This document shows positions 1-13,960 of a stretch of 64,000 bases of DNA, in pieces (position 1 is the stretch's first letter; each line of letters starts with the position of its first letter). The translations under genes and the position numbers were made by a program. Source of the DNA: Struthio camelus (Eukaryota; Chordata; Aves; Struthioniformes; Struthionidae). Below the pieces are notes generated by a model. That model saw nothing but the letters and a program-made list of their open reading frames with translations, made no database searches and was not told the origin of the DNA. The stretch is from NCBI RefSeq assembly GCF_040807025.1, contig NC_090982.1, forward strand, positions 86,057,463 to 86,121,462, in the 5' to 3' direction.

Positions 1-1850
1 AGATTTTTCCCAGCTTTCTGAACGCAAAGAGAATAAAGCTTCACATTTTCTCGAGTCCCAGTAAGCAACTGCTGGGAAGCCAACACAAGAGCATATACTC
101 AAGCTCTTGCTTGAAACTATGTTGTCAAGGTATTGCTAAGCTAAAGAAGCAGGAGGCACCTGGCATAAGTAACTTTCCTCCAGACAGGAGCAAAAAGGCA
201 GAGGGCAGTTCCAGTAGGAAGGGGGCACTAAAGAAAACATCTGTTTTTTTGAAGTCATGGATCTGATGAGAGTTAGACATTTGCCAAGGGGTAGAGGGGA
301 ACAGTTGCAGCAAGCTTCCTGGAAGAATTATATAGTGCTGTGCATTTAACCTCTTGGATTTTCTTCCTACCGCTGAAAGAGGGAAGCAAAAATAATGACA
401 GTTGCCTGACATGACTTGAAAGAAATAACTTTATGAAGAAGTTCCCATTCAAATCCAATCCAATTTGAAGTATTCCTGAGATAAAATATTTAATTTGTAA
501 ATTTTTAATTTATAAGTTAGCTTAAGTGCTATTTAAAAATCTCCTGACCTTTTAAGATGAAAACAACGTTTGCTTTGAAGAATCAAGCATTCACTTATCT
601 GAGCTATTACACCTATCATTTAGGTATTAAAAAAAAAAAGCCAACCAACCGTCTTCCTCTGAGACGGTATTTACGCTCCAAGGGGTTTTGAGCGCTGCGC
701 TACCAACCCAGTAATGGAGAATTTGTGCTGCATATTGGCTACATGCGGGGTCCACCCAGGGAAAAGTTAAGACAGCAGCACCTAAGGACTGCACAATAGG
801 GAAGGCAGAAATTAGCACACAGCTACACATTTGGATCCAGTCAAACAGATGTGCTTTATGTAACACACAGGAAGAAGGCAAACATGCCTTTTCCCCTCCT
901 GTAATCTATTATCTACTACACTTCACTGTCTATGCTTGAAAATGTACTAGATATATCTTTGTCTGCACAAGTAAGAGAAGTCTAAATTTTTGGTCTGGAA
1001 AATACGTTAACCAGCAGAGCAAAACCTCAAGAGCTAGCAACAAAAGAACATTTAAAAAGTGAAAGGGCACACACAGTTCTTCTCCATCTACTTACTTCTG
1101 ACATTCTGCCGAAATTTTTAATTCTTTGGTTCTAGAAAGAAAGACTTTAATCAACGACCCAAGGTTTCCTGTTCGAGGATTCTTCTCAACTAGATGAAAG
1201 ATTGCAAAGATATGATTATACAGCATTTGTAATTTGATACTATTTAGTTCAAAACAAGATACAGAGTGAAAATAAATTTCAGTGCCTTAAACATTTCTAC
1301 ATATGGTATAGTACAACAGGTTTTCTTCTTTAAGATTCTCCAGTGCATGCTTTACTACTCCATGATTGCTCTCTAAAAATACCTTTCAGCTTAGATTTAA
1401 ATATACCGAGTGTGGAACTCCAACTGCTTCCTTTTCATGACTTCTTTACAGCACAATACAGTTCCCTATCAAGACATAGGGCTGGTTTTCACAGCTAGCT
1501 TTTACCTTCTTGTAACATCACTGATCACATTTATATTCTCTCCTCGTCATGTCCCGGTTATTTCTTCCCCCTCACTGTCTGGCTTGGAGGGCAAATGAGA
1601 AAGAGGAAGGGAGGGAGGGAATTGTTCTAATCCTTTCAGCCATTTCAATTTATACAACATAGTTAATATTGGAAGGTAAGTTTCTAAAAGTTAAGGACGT
1701 ATAGACAAACTCTTATACACACTGTTTTAATCTTACTATTGGAGCACAGAGAGGTATAGTAAACAAAAGATATGAACATGCAAATGAGAGCTGTTTCTTA
1801 ATCTTTCTGATAAACCACACGGAAAAAAGTCAAGATGTTTAATTTCTCAC
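1..1850 (-). other. DYM: DYM intron 3 (partial)
   Basis: AT-rich intronic sequence that begins at the GT donor of exon 3 (1850-1849) and runs out of the window. The next DYM coding exon must lie beyond position 1. Short open frames on both strands show no recognisable protein and no paired splice sites matching dymeclin. I see no interspersed repeat that I can name here. Confidence 0.75.
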
Positions 1851-1903
1851 CTAAAGACTTGCAGACTGAGATAGTGGCTTCTTCCAGGAGCTTTAAGTCA
1901 GCA
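1851..1903 (-). CDS. DYM: DYM coding exon 3 (dymeclin, residues 47-65)
   Basis: On the minus strand this 53-nt exon encodes ADLKLLEEATISVCKSL, flanked by two split codons. It matches the mammalian dymeclin segment that follows the PTNS motif. The acceptor is a pyrimidine-rich tract ending CATCTAG (AG at 1905-1904) and the donor is TTTAG|GTGAGA (GT at 1850-1849). The phases fit. Exon 2 ends in AG, which joins the T here to make Ser47. The final G opens a codon that is Val in the human protein. Without splicing the frame continues into the intron and diverges from dymeclin at once, which supports the exon limits. Confidence 0.9.
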
Positions 1904-4254
1904 CTAGATGGAAGGGAGGGGGGGAAAAAAATCACCATGGTTACATAAGCAAACGGAGTTCCTGAAATCAAAGCAAGAATTCCTAACAAAATAGCAGGAA
2001 AAAATTTCCATGAAGCACTTAATTTCAGCAATCCATTAGCTGGTTTACATAAATACCAAGCAGCATGAGATGCATTTGAAATATAGTGGCTATAAAACAG
2101 GAAATTAATATTTAAAATTGAGATGTTGTCAAAGGGAGAAGTCAGCACATCATCTGTGTTACTGCCATGCTTGGTCTGATAAGTCACTGAAAATAAAAAT
2201 AGAACCGTAGCTTTTACAAAGAACTGGATTTCATATTAGATTTTTATCATGTGAAGTAACACCTCTTCTAAAAGCATAAATTAAAGAATCCTCAACCTGA
2301 CATTTAACCTCAAGCTGAGCACCACTTTCTGTTACGTAATGTTATCTTACCGCAACAACCACTTGTCACACACACCAAGTTTTTCATAATTTCGCTAATT
2401 GCCAGTTGGTATGCTTCAACAAAACAACATCAGCTTAAACAAACAACAAAACACTAAAGCAGAACCCGCCAACGACCGCTTGAAGTAAACACCAGCTGTG
2501 TCAAATGCATAAAAAACACATTTTCTTCTACTGCTACAAACCTACTAGTACAAACTAATCGATCCTCAAAGGTAAAGCCTATTTTTCCTTAACAGATGGG
2601 GAAAAAAAATAAATAAATAATAATCAGGCATTTTGCCCAATGCCACATGAAGCAAGCTGAAGGTGTCCTAGTAACAACACCTAAAGCTCTAACCTCCTCT
2701 CAATGCATAGTAAAAGTAATACTAGAACGCAAGCTTCTTCTCTTCAAACTTGATGCTATCGAAATGACAACTGACACTTACTAACGTACGATACAACATA
2801 AAGCCAGTTGATTTTGCACTTATTTGGATTTCTTATTCCACTTTACTTGTTAAGAAGTAAATGTTACTCGGGTTAAGAGTTTGGAGTCCGTTCCATTTTC
2901 CAAACTCGCACTTCAAAACAGCTAAAAGCCAACACATTTTCCTGGAACGCTGAAACCTGTATGCAATGGCATATTTCATCAAAAAATTACTATGTGTGAC
3001 CAGGTACACGAGTAAACTCTTGACTGTTCAGTCACCATCTCAGTAGAAGAAATACAGCTCCCAAAAGTGGGATCTCTCTGAACATCAGACAGGGATACGG
3101 TTAAAGGGATAACTGAATCCAGCAGGTAAATGTATATGTCCGATATCAGAACAAGCTTTGTTCCCTGTTCTATCACTTTAATTTCTCATTTATAATGGAG
3201 AGACTCAGGCACATATCACAGGATCGGGCTGGGCAGAAGGCAGTTTATATTACAGGGAGCAATCAGGCATCGAGCTGAGAGGTGCAGATAGCTTTCAGGC
3301 TTCCTTTTTTTCCTCCAAGGGCTCCTGCTTTCAGTTTCTTGGAGCATCTTTTCATGCCCACTGCAAAGATGAAGGCTGTGGCACATGCGTTTCACAGCCA
3401 CGTTACCTCCCGACTCTTCCATCCATCCTCACTTAGTTCTTTCTCGCGCAGATTCTCTTAGCGTTTTCCTTTCCCATATTCCAACCAACCGTGGGCTACA
3501 GACTCCCTCTACTGTGCCGCTAAAGCACAGGCCTAAAAGAGTTGGCAGAGAGAACAATTAAGTAGATCCAAACATTTCCTGCAAATGCAAATATGTTGTT
3601 AGACCTCAGTAGCGTTAAAAACTTTGCTCCTGATCATTCCATACAGTGCTTTGAGGTCCCTGGATGGAAACTGTTACAGAACTGTAAAGTGGACGTATTT
3701 AATAATTTACTTCAGTTCACTTTATAGCAGCAAAACAGATAAGAGAGAAAAAACAGCATTTAGCAGGCCTGGAAATTGCTCCTTCCCCACTCCCCTGCCT
3801 CACCTGCCACGAGGCACTCCCTAGCTGCAGGGAAGTCCTGATCTCCCACAGAAAGGGGTCGAAGAACCTGCCTGAAACTCCTTTATTTGTGAGATGTTTG
3901 GCCCTATATGCTTTTGTACATTCCCAGTTTGTGTACCCATGCAGTCACTACAGATCATTCCACATGCTCTCAGTAAGAAAATAAGTTAAAATAATAGCTC
4001 AAATCCCTATTAAAAATTCAGGAGATGCACGCAGAAGCAAAAATCTCTAAGAGATAAAATACAAAATAGCTGAGTTCCCCGGCTGACTCTCCCACTCACC
4101 CGCAACTCAAATGAGATCTGTGGCCCATCTAGGCCAATATAAAATTTCCAAGAGCTGCCAAAATAAGGCACCTCTTTGGAAAAAAGGCAACAGCATTTTT
4201 CTCCATAGCGCACACAAACGCCAGGCATACGTAAGAAACCATCTTCACAAAGTT

Positions 4255-4332
4255 CTCACCTTAAAGTTTAACATTACAGACTACTATAAAGCCCTCACCT
4301 TAAAGTTTAACATTACAGACTACTATAAAGCC
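4255..4332. repeat. 39-bp perfect tandem duplication
   Basis: Two adjacent identical 39-bp units, 4255-4293 and 4294-4332, each starting CTCACCTTAAAG and ending CTATAAAGCC. Their identity suggests a recent duplication. It lies in a DYM intron just upstream of the CR1 fragment. The unit is a multiple of three, so an open frame runs through it, but nothing suggests coding. Confidence 0.95.
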
Positions 4333-4359
4333 TGAAGCAAGACATTTTATATTATATTT

Positions 4360-4612
4360 GGGCACATTTTGAAATATAGGAAATTCCATTTAAACGCAAG
4401 AAAAACTTTTACTCTGAGGGCAATCAAATACTGGAAAAGGCAGCCAAGAGGGGTTGTGGAGTCTTCATCCTTGGAGATGCTCAAAACCCAACCGGATACA
4501 GCCCTGTGCAACGTGCTGTAGCCAACCCTGCTTTGAGCAAGGAGGTCAGACTAGACTATGCTCAGAGATGCCTTCCAACCTGAGCACTTCTCTGATGTTT
4601 CTTTCACTGCAA
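4360..4612 (+). mobile_element. CR1 LINE 3' fragment (plus orientation)
   Basis: Matches the 3' end of avian CR1: a segment like GGAAATTCCATTTAAACGCA, then TTGTGGAGTC, CCTTGGAGATGCTCAAAACC and a degenerate CCTTCCAACCTGAGCA near the end. It is 5'-truncated, as CR1 copies usually are, and well diverged from the copy at 48.6 kb. It is non-coding in its present state and sits in DYM intron 2, antisense to DYM. Confidence 0.88.
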
Positions 4613-5225
4613 CTCCTCTCCTCGCCAAATCCCAGATACTCTAGTAATTTGCATGAATGCCTAATCTTCCTAAATGCTTGCCCAGACACCTTCTGTGTCC
4701 AAATTTTAATATAATTACTCTAACCAAAATAAATGTTTTGTTAATTTGCATCCGAAGTCAATAACATAAATGCAAAAGCCTGGACATACCCACACCCCAG
4801 CTGCTGCACAGGAAACCTCAGGACCCAAGATCATTCCCAACATCAACATTAAGTTGGAGTAGCACTCATGATAGTGGGAGACATAAAAGTGAGATGCCAT
4901 TAGGTATAAAAGGGAAATACTTATAAGTAAAAATATGTAAGGAGAACCATTTATCTGTAAATCAACAAATGCATCAAAAGGAGAAAAAAGAAATTAATTT
5001 CTTTAGCTCTCCTTACAAGATTCTTATTATGGTGCCTTCCATCAGAGGAGAATCCTTCCCTGTTTAAAAGGCAGTGCAAGTAGCACAAGTGGATTTGCTA
5101 AAGCTCCCTTTATTTTCCACTTTCCTACCAAGATCGCACTGTCTTCAACACCAGTTTCAAGGCTTCACATATAGCACCATTCTCCATTGTGCTCTACGTC
5201 CCTGTCACCCACAGGAGCTCTCATC

Positions 5226-5261
5226 TTTTTTTTTTTTTTTTTGGGGGGGGGGGGGGGGGGG
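5226..5261. repeat. T17-G19 homopolymer junction
   Basis: An uninterrupted run of 17 T followed directly by 19 G. Such tracts are length-unstable and error-prone in sequencing, and the G run could form quadruplex structure. It is intronic and has no coding relevance. Confidence 0.9.
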
Positions 5262-8097
5262 AAGGTTCACTGATAGAAAGAAAACACCAATTCCAAGCCC
5301 CAATCCTTAGTCTGCAAACACCATCTGGAAGTGACTTTACGGTAGGATGACCAGGATACGAGAGAAGATTTTACAGCCTCTCTACAGACTCAATTAACAT
5401 ACAGTCTGATCTACAGGAATGACAGTTACTTTACGCAATCCTTCGGGATTTCCCAAAAATTAAAATTCAGTTTAAAAAAGTTTCATGCTTTAAGATGCAA
5501 TGCAATGTACTATAGGCTGAACAATTTCAGAGCTCATCTGGCTATATCCTTGTAATTAAAGGTATGAAAGTCATCCTACTCAGAAGAAACAGGAAGCAGC
5601 AACATAATGAAACCCAAATCGTAACTAAGAACGTAAGAGGCCAGCGGTACGGCCTCTGTTCAAACACTCTTCGCATATAAAAATACTGTAAAATTTAATA
5701 CTACTATTTAATATTGCCAAAGCTGCTGTTGCTTCTTAGGCATTTGCTTAAATTTTCCAATGAGTAACCTCGTTCATATGAAAGCAGAGATTGAAGACAA
5801 AAGAGGTGTGATCCCACATACGCTTCCTCCTGTGGCACAGTTAGATTTAAGAAATTCCTGTCCTACTTGCTCAACCCTATCTTAGCAACTACCGCTGTGC
5901 CAGGGAAATTTTAACAGACAGTAGTGGGGGAAAACAACCTTCTTTGTTTTTAAATTTAGATTCTAATCCATTTTATAGGACAGTCCCAAAACCAACTGCA
6001 TCCATCTAAGAGAGACTAATTGTGGTCCTGAGTTGGACTCCCCTCAACTAGCTCCACCGTTGAAAACCCATGTGAAATTGGGCTCTTAAACTGTTGCGTT
6101 TGTCTGAAACGTTCCCATACTCTCGAGGACTAGAAGAAGTAGTAAGGGTATGGGCAGGAACAGCAACCAAATGAATTATTTCAAAGCTTTTCAATAGGAA
6201 GCACTTCAAGGTAGAGACAAACAGATTAAGATGCCTGCAAATTATCCTGTATATCACACTAATTTACTGAGGGCAGCTCATGAGACAGCACTTTACCTAC
6301 AGTTTAATACCCTACAATCATTTTAGATTATGCAGATGAGCTCTTAATATCAACTGTCAGGATATGTTTCAAGGTAATTTATAAGGGAGGAAAGTAAGTT
6401 TCAGAAAGCACAAACTGCACTTTGATATATACTTTTAAAAAATTAAAGTTAGTCTCAAAGGTGGTCTCCTGTTTCAGTGCTAAAAATATGCAGAGTAATT
6501 AAAAACAAAAGCTAAAACACCACATCAACAGCTACAGACAGTGCAATCTTCTAGGTGCAAATGAAACAAGGACCTCTTGCACTTTTTGTTTTTAAACTTC
6601 TAAATTTGCTGTCCAGCTGACTGCTTGTCATCAAGTATTCCTTCCTAGTACCTTACAGGCTGGGAGAATATTATATTGGACCCCAATGCACTACAGAGAT
6701 CTAAGATACTGCACAATCTTAATTCAACAAAAAAAAAAATTCTCCTCCCAAGATCTAAAGATGCTGGGGACTTCTGTAATACAGATTGAATAATTACTGT
6801 AGCCACTCCAGGATTTAAACTTTAAAAGTAGACATTAACTGTTTACTTAAAGTCCATTTTCCCCTTATTTCCAAGCACTCTGCTTTACAACTGTGGAATT
6901 CTTGCAGGTTTTTTGTTTTTGGTTTCTTTTTTTAAAAACTTCTAGTTATTCAAAAAGATACAACCCCCCCCCCCAAAAAAAAAAATTCCACACAGTTGTC
7001 AAATTCCAACACGTTGCCAGAATCAAAACCAGTGGCAAACCAAGACCTTCAGATCTTTGGCAAAGCTTTTAACACTGGAGTTATTTTTCCTAGCAAAACG
7101 AAAACCAAATTTAATGCTTACAAATCCAGTATAATCGCCCTCATTCATGCCAGAGCACAGAACCGAACCTTGCCATTCGGAAGACTAGGCAACATCATTG
7201 CAAAATTTCATCTCGAGCAATGGAAACACAGGTAGTGAGAAGGAGCTACAAAAGAACACCCCCACCAAGAAATATATTGGAAAATAGTGCTGTTACATTC
7301 AAAAGAAACAGTACTGCTAATTGTTAGGCCCCAAGGATAGATTCTTGAAAAGAAAGGCTGAGGGGGTAAACCCATTTCTAGGTATCTGGGGCAAAGCTTA
7401 AGAGTAGCTTTCTTTCCCTAATTTGGGTAAGGAAAGAAAGGCGAAAGATGTGGAAATAGCTGCCTTAATATATTAAGGCTTATGCAGAAAATGGCAGAGC
7501 CAAGGTTCATAACGTAGCACAAAAGAAATACTAGAGCCAGCTACGGTACTGACTTTGCTCTACAACCCCTGGGGAGATGACGTTTCGTTAATGAATGAAT
7601 ATCAGAATGGAAACCCAGCACCAGAACGTCCATCCCTTCATTAACCCACAGAGCAGCACTGCTAGCAGGCAAACTATTTTTCAGTGCTAACAAGATCAAG
7701 TACTAGCAGAGTGAAAGAGTGAAGCTCCTTACGAGCACATGCGCACAGACACGCACACACACTACAATTTTCCCAAGCATGAGCAAACAGGTTTTTGCTC
7801 TGCACATAACTCTTAGCCTCAAGCTCGTCTGGGGTTTCTAACAAGTTGTGAGCACAGAGGCGGGGGGGAAAAAAAACTAAGAATTCAAAGTATACTTAAC
7901 CAGCTAATTTAGGTCCAACTGAACGTTGGAGGTGCAGGCATAGTCCCCATACACTTCAGGGGGGAAAAAAAAAAATGAGGAGAAAAAAAAAAAAAAGGGT
8001 TTCATGGGAACTCCTGCCTCATCCTATGATCTGGTGACCCGCATTTTCAAAGTCCTTTGTAAAACCAAGAAATTTTATTTGCTCTTTTATATGGAGG

Positions 8098-8345
8098 GAA
8101 GTCCCACAGACTTCAACAAAGCTAATTACAGACAGTGAAATCTGCTTCCTGATAGAATAGACTTCTTCAAAGAAAACGGCTTTATCAGCTTTTATTCTAA
8201 AGGCATCAAAATATGACAAGTTTTAGAGTGGCATTGATTACTGTTTTTAAAACACCTCAACACAGCAAGGAGCAAGAATATTTTGCATACAAATTGGTCA
8301 TTGCAAACACATCCATACAGGGGAAACGACTGCGTGACACTAAGC
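8098..8345. repeat. Diverged direct repeat, copy A
   Basis: This segment aligns in the same orientation with 9203-9437. Shared blocks include GTCCCACAGACTTCA, CTGCTTTTATT-like and AAAGGCATCA stretches, a GGTTTTAGAG-like block, and TTTGCATACAAATTG. Identity by eye is roughly 70 per cent with small indels, so the pair is old. It may be a local duplication inside the DYM intron or two insertions of one unclassified repeat family. Confidence 0.7.
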
Positions 8346-9202
8346 ACCACACATTAGTGACAGAAGTGAACAGTAACCAAGGCTAACTTCCTTCGATAGG
8401 ACACAGAACAGCACAGAAACTACGCTTACATCACATATTAAGGACTCCACACTAGGGACAGGAGAGGAGAAATCAAAATTAAGTTTAAACCTGCAAGCTC
8501 AAATACTGCCCTTTTGGTACCAGCAGTCATCATAGATATTTTTCCTGCTACAAAAGTCCAGACCCTCAAAGCTATATTATCACTTACTCACTATTTTGAT
8601 ATACACAAAACCATTCCAACATACACGATGCTAACACAAGCCAAAGTTGCCCCTTTGTTATTTTTCACAAGTGAAAGTACCACAAAGACAAAACAAAAAA
8701 TATGAGTTATCACATGTACGTGCAATGAATATTGACAAAGTAAAACATAACATTGAAATCATGTTTAGACAGTACAAGTTTTGTTTTGCCTTGCTGAAGT
8801 TGTTCTCATAACATTTAATAATTGATCTTATGCCAATATTTTCATGTTCTTAGCATTTAATCACTTTGTACCTGCAGTTACTGCTCATAGTACAAGGAGT
8901 TTATTCATCAGTGAGTTAGTTACTGAAAAGATGGTTTTCTTACAGAAAAAGGTGGGGAAGGATGGTAAATTAAGCAGTCTATTGCTCAAAAAAAAAAAAA
9001 AACGGTTTTCGTTCACTGCAGATTTTTATTTTTGGCTTCATACTACCAGAAAGTCAGATTCTTCAGTAAGCTATTCTGGCACACGTTGAGGAAAAACATT
9101 ACTTCTAAAAAGAAAATGGGAAAAAACAGTATAATAATTTAGAGTGGTTGAATCTGTTTCAGTTGCCTTATCTTGGATTTACATCAGAATAATCAGCAAT
9201 CA

Positions 9203-9437
9203 GTCCCACAGACTTCAGCCAAACTGTAATTAATAAAAGACAGCAAAAGTTGCTTCTTGACAGCAGAGTTTAAGAAAATGGTTTTATCTGCTTTTATTTT
9301 AAAGGCATCACAATATAAGAGGTTTTAGAGGTGCAGTGACTACGGTTTTTGAAAGAGAGCAACATGGCAAGCAGCAGGAATAGTTTGCATACAAATTGTC
9401 ATTAAAAACACACCTACAAGGTAGACGACACGTAGCC
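9203..9437. repeat. Diverged direct repeat, copy B
   Basis: Partner of the segment at 8098-8345, about 1.1 kb away in direct orientation. It keeps the same order of conserved blocks: GTCCCACAGACTTCAGCC, TTTATCTGCTTTTATT, AAGGCATCACAATAT and TTTGCATACAAATTGTCATT. The two copies do not extend to the same length on the right, where similarity fades after a GACGACACG / CGACTGCGTG-like end. Confidence 0.7.
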
Positions 9438-12400
9438 TTAATATGGTAAGAATAAGGCCCAAACTGTAGGAGACAACCGCCCTCTCTGAAAGAGGAGAAA
9501 AGAAAGAGAGAAGCTTCTCGGTCAGTTTTTTCCTTTGCTTAAGCAAAGCTTTTTCCCTTGCCATTGAATACAAAACAGAAGAATCAGCCCATTCAGTAAA
9601 ATCATACTGTGGGAGTGCTGACTTTAATGGACTGTTCAGAGGAAAGATGTCAAAGAATAAAAAGCTGCACATAATTTATTGTATCAATTTAAAAATGCAC
9701 CATATTAAGGCAAAATACAAGTTGTTCGTTTTTATGTCTTTCCATTAAAGGATCATGCACACTATTCTTCAACCAGCCACTCATTAAAAACTCCAGGGAA
9801 GGAACAAAGTGGAACAGTAAATATTAAGCATATGATTTCAGCATATGATTTAAGTTCTGTGTTAGTTAACTCTGTTTTAAGTTTTCCATCGTGAAAGTAT
9901 TGTAACTAACAACACTGCTAAGGAGGAGGCTGCATTCTCTGTAGCAACTCATACGAGACAAACGCACCGGTCTGCCTAAATTGAGAGCAAAGACTCCAAA
10001 GTAAACCTCACAGCTCTTGTTTATAAGAACAAAGCCATCCTGAAGCGTTATGAGGGTTTGTTTTTTTTTTTAATATCCAAACACTATCAAGATTGATATG
10101 TCAACTGCTTGACATTTAGGAAGTGGAAGATTTCAGAGGATTAATAAGATCTTAAACCAGCACCCCCTCCCCCAATGAGTCCGTTCTGTGCAATAAATAT
10201 GGAAGGAAGAGAAAAAATGAAGTGGTGGGACTGTGAAGTTAGACCACCAGGTACCTGAGGGCTGAAAACAGGAATTCCTCAGAAGACACTTCCACAGCCC
10301 AAGGGCTTTTTACCTGCTCAGTATCTGTGGCATGCTACAGTTGTTAGAGCCTCTCTAAAGGCAAGGTCACAATGCACCTTTCACAGTGAAATAAGCATTA
10401 GGCAGCCTAAAATAAAATTGCTGGTCACTTCACTATTTAATACCATATATGCATATATACGCATATATTACCTCCTACCACTCCTAAATTCTGTAAGGCC
10501 CCAGTGACTTTACCTGCCAAATACCAGAGATTTGCTCCGGCTGTTACCATCTATCACTCCTGGCCAGGGGGAGTTATGGGCAGTGAGTACGGATTCACTT
10601 CCGGCTCCTCATTTCTCTCATTATTGGAGACTGATTCATAATCAAGGTTTGTGAAACACAGACCAGACTTACTTCCACCCCTTCCTTAATATTCTTTCCT
10701 AATATTTGCTTTGTTATTAATAAAACTAACACCATGAGGTGCAATGGGACGCAGGAAAGCAGGAAATTACACTCCCAGAACATAGCTCTGTTTTGACCAT
10801 GTGCTTACACGTTCATTTTTTTGGATGCGATGCCCCCAACACTCCTTCATTGTACCAGCAGAATTGTTTTGTGGCGCCATGCTATGAATCACTCTAGGGA
10901 ATTAACCTGGCTGAAAAAAATAATCTTTTCTCTTTGCTAGGTTATTTTTCAGGCGGATCAGTTCCTGAAGTCCAGAGCAGACCCCTATAAACACCTGAAG
11001 GGATAGTGCAAGGGCAAGAGTATCTTGCATCACATTGCTGACAGAGACAGTAACACAGAAACCCAGCAACCTTGCAGTCAGTAGTACAGACGCTTGGCAA
11101 AGTTTATTCCCACCTACAAACTACCTCCTGTCCTTTATAGGAGCAGATCAAGAATTTGACTGGACTGAAAAATAAGCCCAGTAAAGAAGACAGGGCAAAC
11201 AAAAAAAAAAGTACAAAGTGCTAAAAAAAGGAAAAAACAAAAAATGAAGAAAAACAGAAGAGCAAAGAGTAGCACTGTTGATGGATCACGTAGGTATCAT
11301 GCCTTCATCTCCCTCAGAGTAGAAATCTGGTAATTCACTAACTCCCAAGACCTAGGCCTCGGGCTTCCAAGTTTTGGGATTAAACCAGCATGGTTCCTCA
11401 GAAGGTCCAATCCAGTTTGGCAACCTGAGAGATCTTACTTTGGAAGCTGTGATCAGCAGGTACCTGGATTAATCCAGAAGAGCGCTTAAAGCAAAAGTGC
11501 TATTCAAATATTCCTCATGAGAGACAAAGCACACACAGAAGTGTGTTGAAACATGAACTTTACTTACACATACGCTGATTCAAGTTTCCCTTAAACATAT
11601 CGCAAGTACGCTTTCTTGTCTTGTCCTTGCAGATACTGTTTCCAAACTATGGGTGAGGTTTTGTGAATGAGGATGAGGTTGCAGTCAACTTTGCCAGGAG
11701 GAGGCAATCCACCATGGCCTCCCCTCACACGCTGCTGCCATTTTGTGCTTCCCAGATAGTTAAACGAGCAAAAAACATGCATGTCGTTCTTTCTACGGCC
11801 TCCTCCTCTTTGCCAAACCCAGACAATCAGAAAAGAGGGAGAAAAACTGCCTAAGAGATTCTAGACTCTGACTTTTAAGTGTTGGTAGATGGCTGGCTAC
11901 CTAAAGGCCTTGTGCTCCTTCCCTAGGTCCTACAAAGGAAATAATTACTGATTCTAACATGGCAGATATTCATCATATCTAATAGTAGAGGAACAAATAA
12001 CTTGCAAACAATCACCTGCCAGACACATACTAATTTAGCAACAGATTAATGGAACAAAGTATATTTGAAAGAAGAGGAGAACCTTAAATTCTGTCTTGTT
12101 TGACAAGAAACTTGGCTCCTTTCCACAATAATCAAAAACTACCATCTTGCTCCTGTCAGAAGGATGACCTACACTCAGGTCTCATTATAACAAAACAGAG
12201 TTGACATGATATTTCATAATCTTTCAGTCTCTAAAACGAACATTGACCTCTACTGTTCCGTTCCTGCAGGCAAGGTCATCCGATTTAGACGATGGCTGAT
12301 GAGGGTGTCCTGCAGCCAACAGTGTTTGACCCCATCTGTCAAATGGTTCTCTCCCAGGTAGATGCAACTTCATGGGAAATTTCTGTTTCCTTCCAATTAT

Positions 12401-13960
12401 TAAGCAGCATAGAAGACAGAACTACGCTTCTAAAAATATTTCTCTTCTAGCTGCCAGGCAAGAGCACCATCTGGTGTTCAGCTAATTACACTTTCAATCT
12501 ACTTTTGGATCAGTTTCCCTTTATAATTATTTTAAAACAAACTTAGTGTACAGTGGGTCTGACTCCATGAAACATGCACAAGAAAAGCTGCAAAATAAGC
12601 TCTTAAAGACTCGTTTACTTTGGTGGGGGTGGGGAACAGGGGCGCAGCAGAACACCTGAAAAGAAATTGCTCCTTTTTGATACATGACTACTTCCCCCTA
12701 AAAAGCCCCAATGCAATATTACATGACGTCTTAGAACACTGTCCATCTTATTAATCATGAGTAGACTATAAGCAAGATCTTGCACCCTCAGAGAACTTAA
12801 AGACTGCTATTTCATCTGGTGCCAAAAATTCCTTTACACCCCTCCTTTACAATACCTTAACGTCTTGCTGCCTCCTGACTATTCTCCCCATACAGGGGCC
12901 ACAGATCTTTCCTCTTCCTCATTAACCATTTTCTCTGCCATCTCAATTTTCAGTTACTCACAAGCATACTAGTGCAAGCAAGAAAGACCCTTTATCTGAC
13001 CTGCTCTTAATTGTTGCAAAAAAAAAAAAAAATTGTGCTTGGCCTTTTAAACGCTAGCGTGCATAGCATCTAAGACACCGCACATAGGTAACTCATACAA
13101 CATGTAAACAATACCTCATTACGAATTGTTATTAAAGAGCTATTTTAAAAAGTCAGTTAAGTGAAGTCACAAGGGCTTTTATTTTGTATTTCTGGAGATG
13201 CGCTATGGATCCTTTCAGAAATATTAATTCTGTTTCTATCTAAGCTACTTGCTAGAGCAAAAAGATACGCAAGAGAAAAACCAACTTGATGAAGTCACAT
13301 TTCAGGTTAGCTATCGGTAACATTTTATAATTTTGGAGGAAGTACTGTAGAGCTATGGACCACATCATCCCAAGAGAAAGTTTATGACCTTGAAGTTAGC
13401 ACACAAATTTTAGAGATACTTAGAAAACACTTTTTACAGATAACATGTGAAACTATCTTCTTTTAAAAGGTAAAAATAGGAGAAAAAAGTTAAGGCCATA
13501 CAGATAAAGATGAAGAAACTCAACAGCTAACCTAAATTAACTCATGGGAGATGCTCAATGCAATAAAAGTTTGCGACGACAAGGCCAGAAGGATTAGTCC
13601 TGTAACCCACCTCTACTTGAGCTTGTTAGTGCATGAAACAATAAGTGTTTCAGAGGAAAAGCACAACGGAGGCTCATTCAAAAAAAAAAACCAAAACAAA
13701 TAATAAACACACACAGGAACATGAGAGACCTACTTCTCATCTTTTCTAGCTGCTAGAAGAGCAAATAGCAGTTACAGCTATTACGAGGAAGAAATAAACC
13801 CACAGAAATGGGAGATGTGGTGGAAAGAGATTCCAAAATTAGAAATAAGTCTATTCTACACAGGCCTTTATTCCCTTGCCATCTAAAACAGAAATAAAGG
13901 AAAACTTTTTTCAGATTTTTACATCACCAAGGTTTAACACTTCACCAAGTATAAACTTAC

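Larger units (their letters stand above)
1904..13960 (-). other. DYM: DYM intron 2
   Basis: About 12 kb of intron between the start-codon exon and exon 3. It holds a 39-bp tandem duplication, a CR1 3' fragment, a T/G homopolymer junction, a pair of diverged direct repeats near 8.1 and 9.2 kb, and several short poly-A and poly-C/A tracts (for example 6965-6986). No further coding exon or RNA gene was recognised. Confidence 0.75.
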
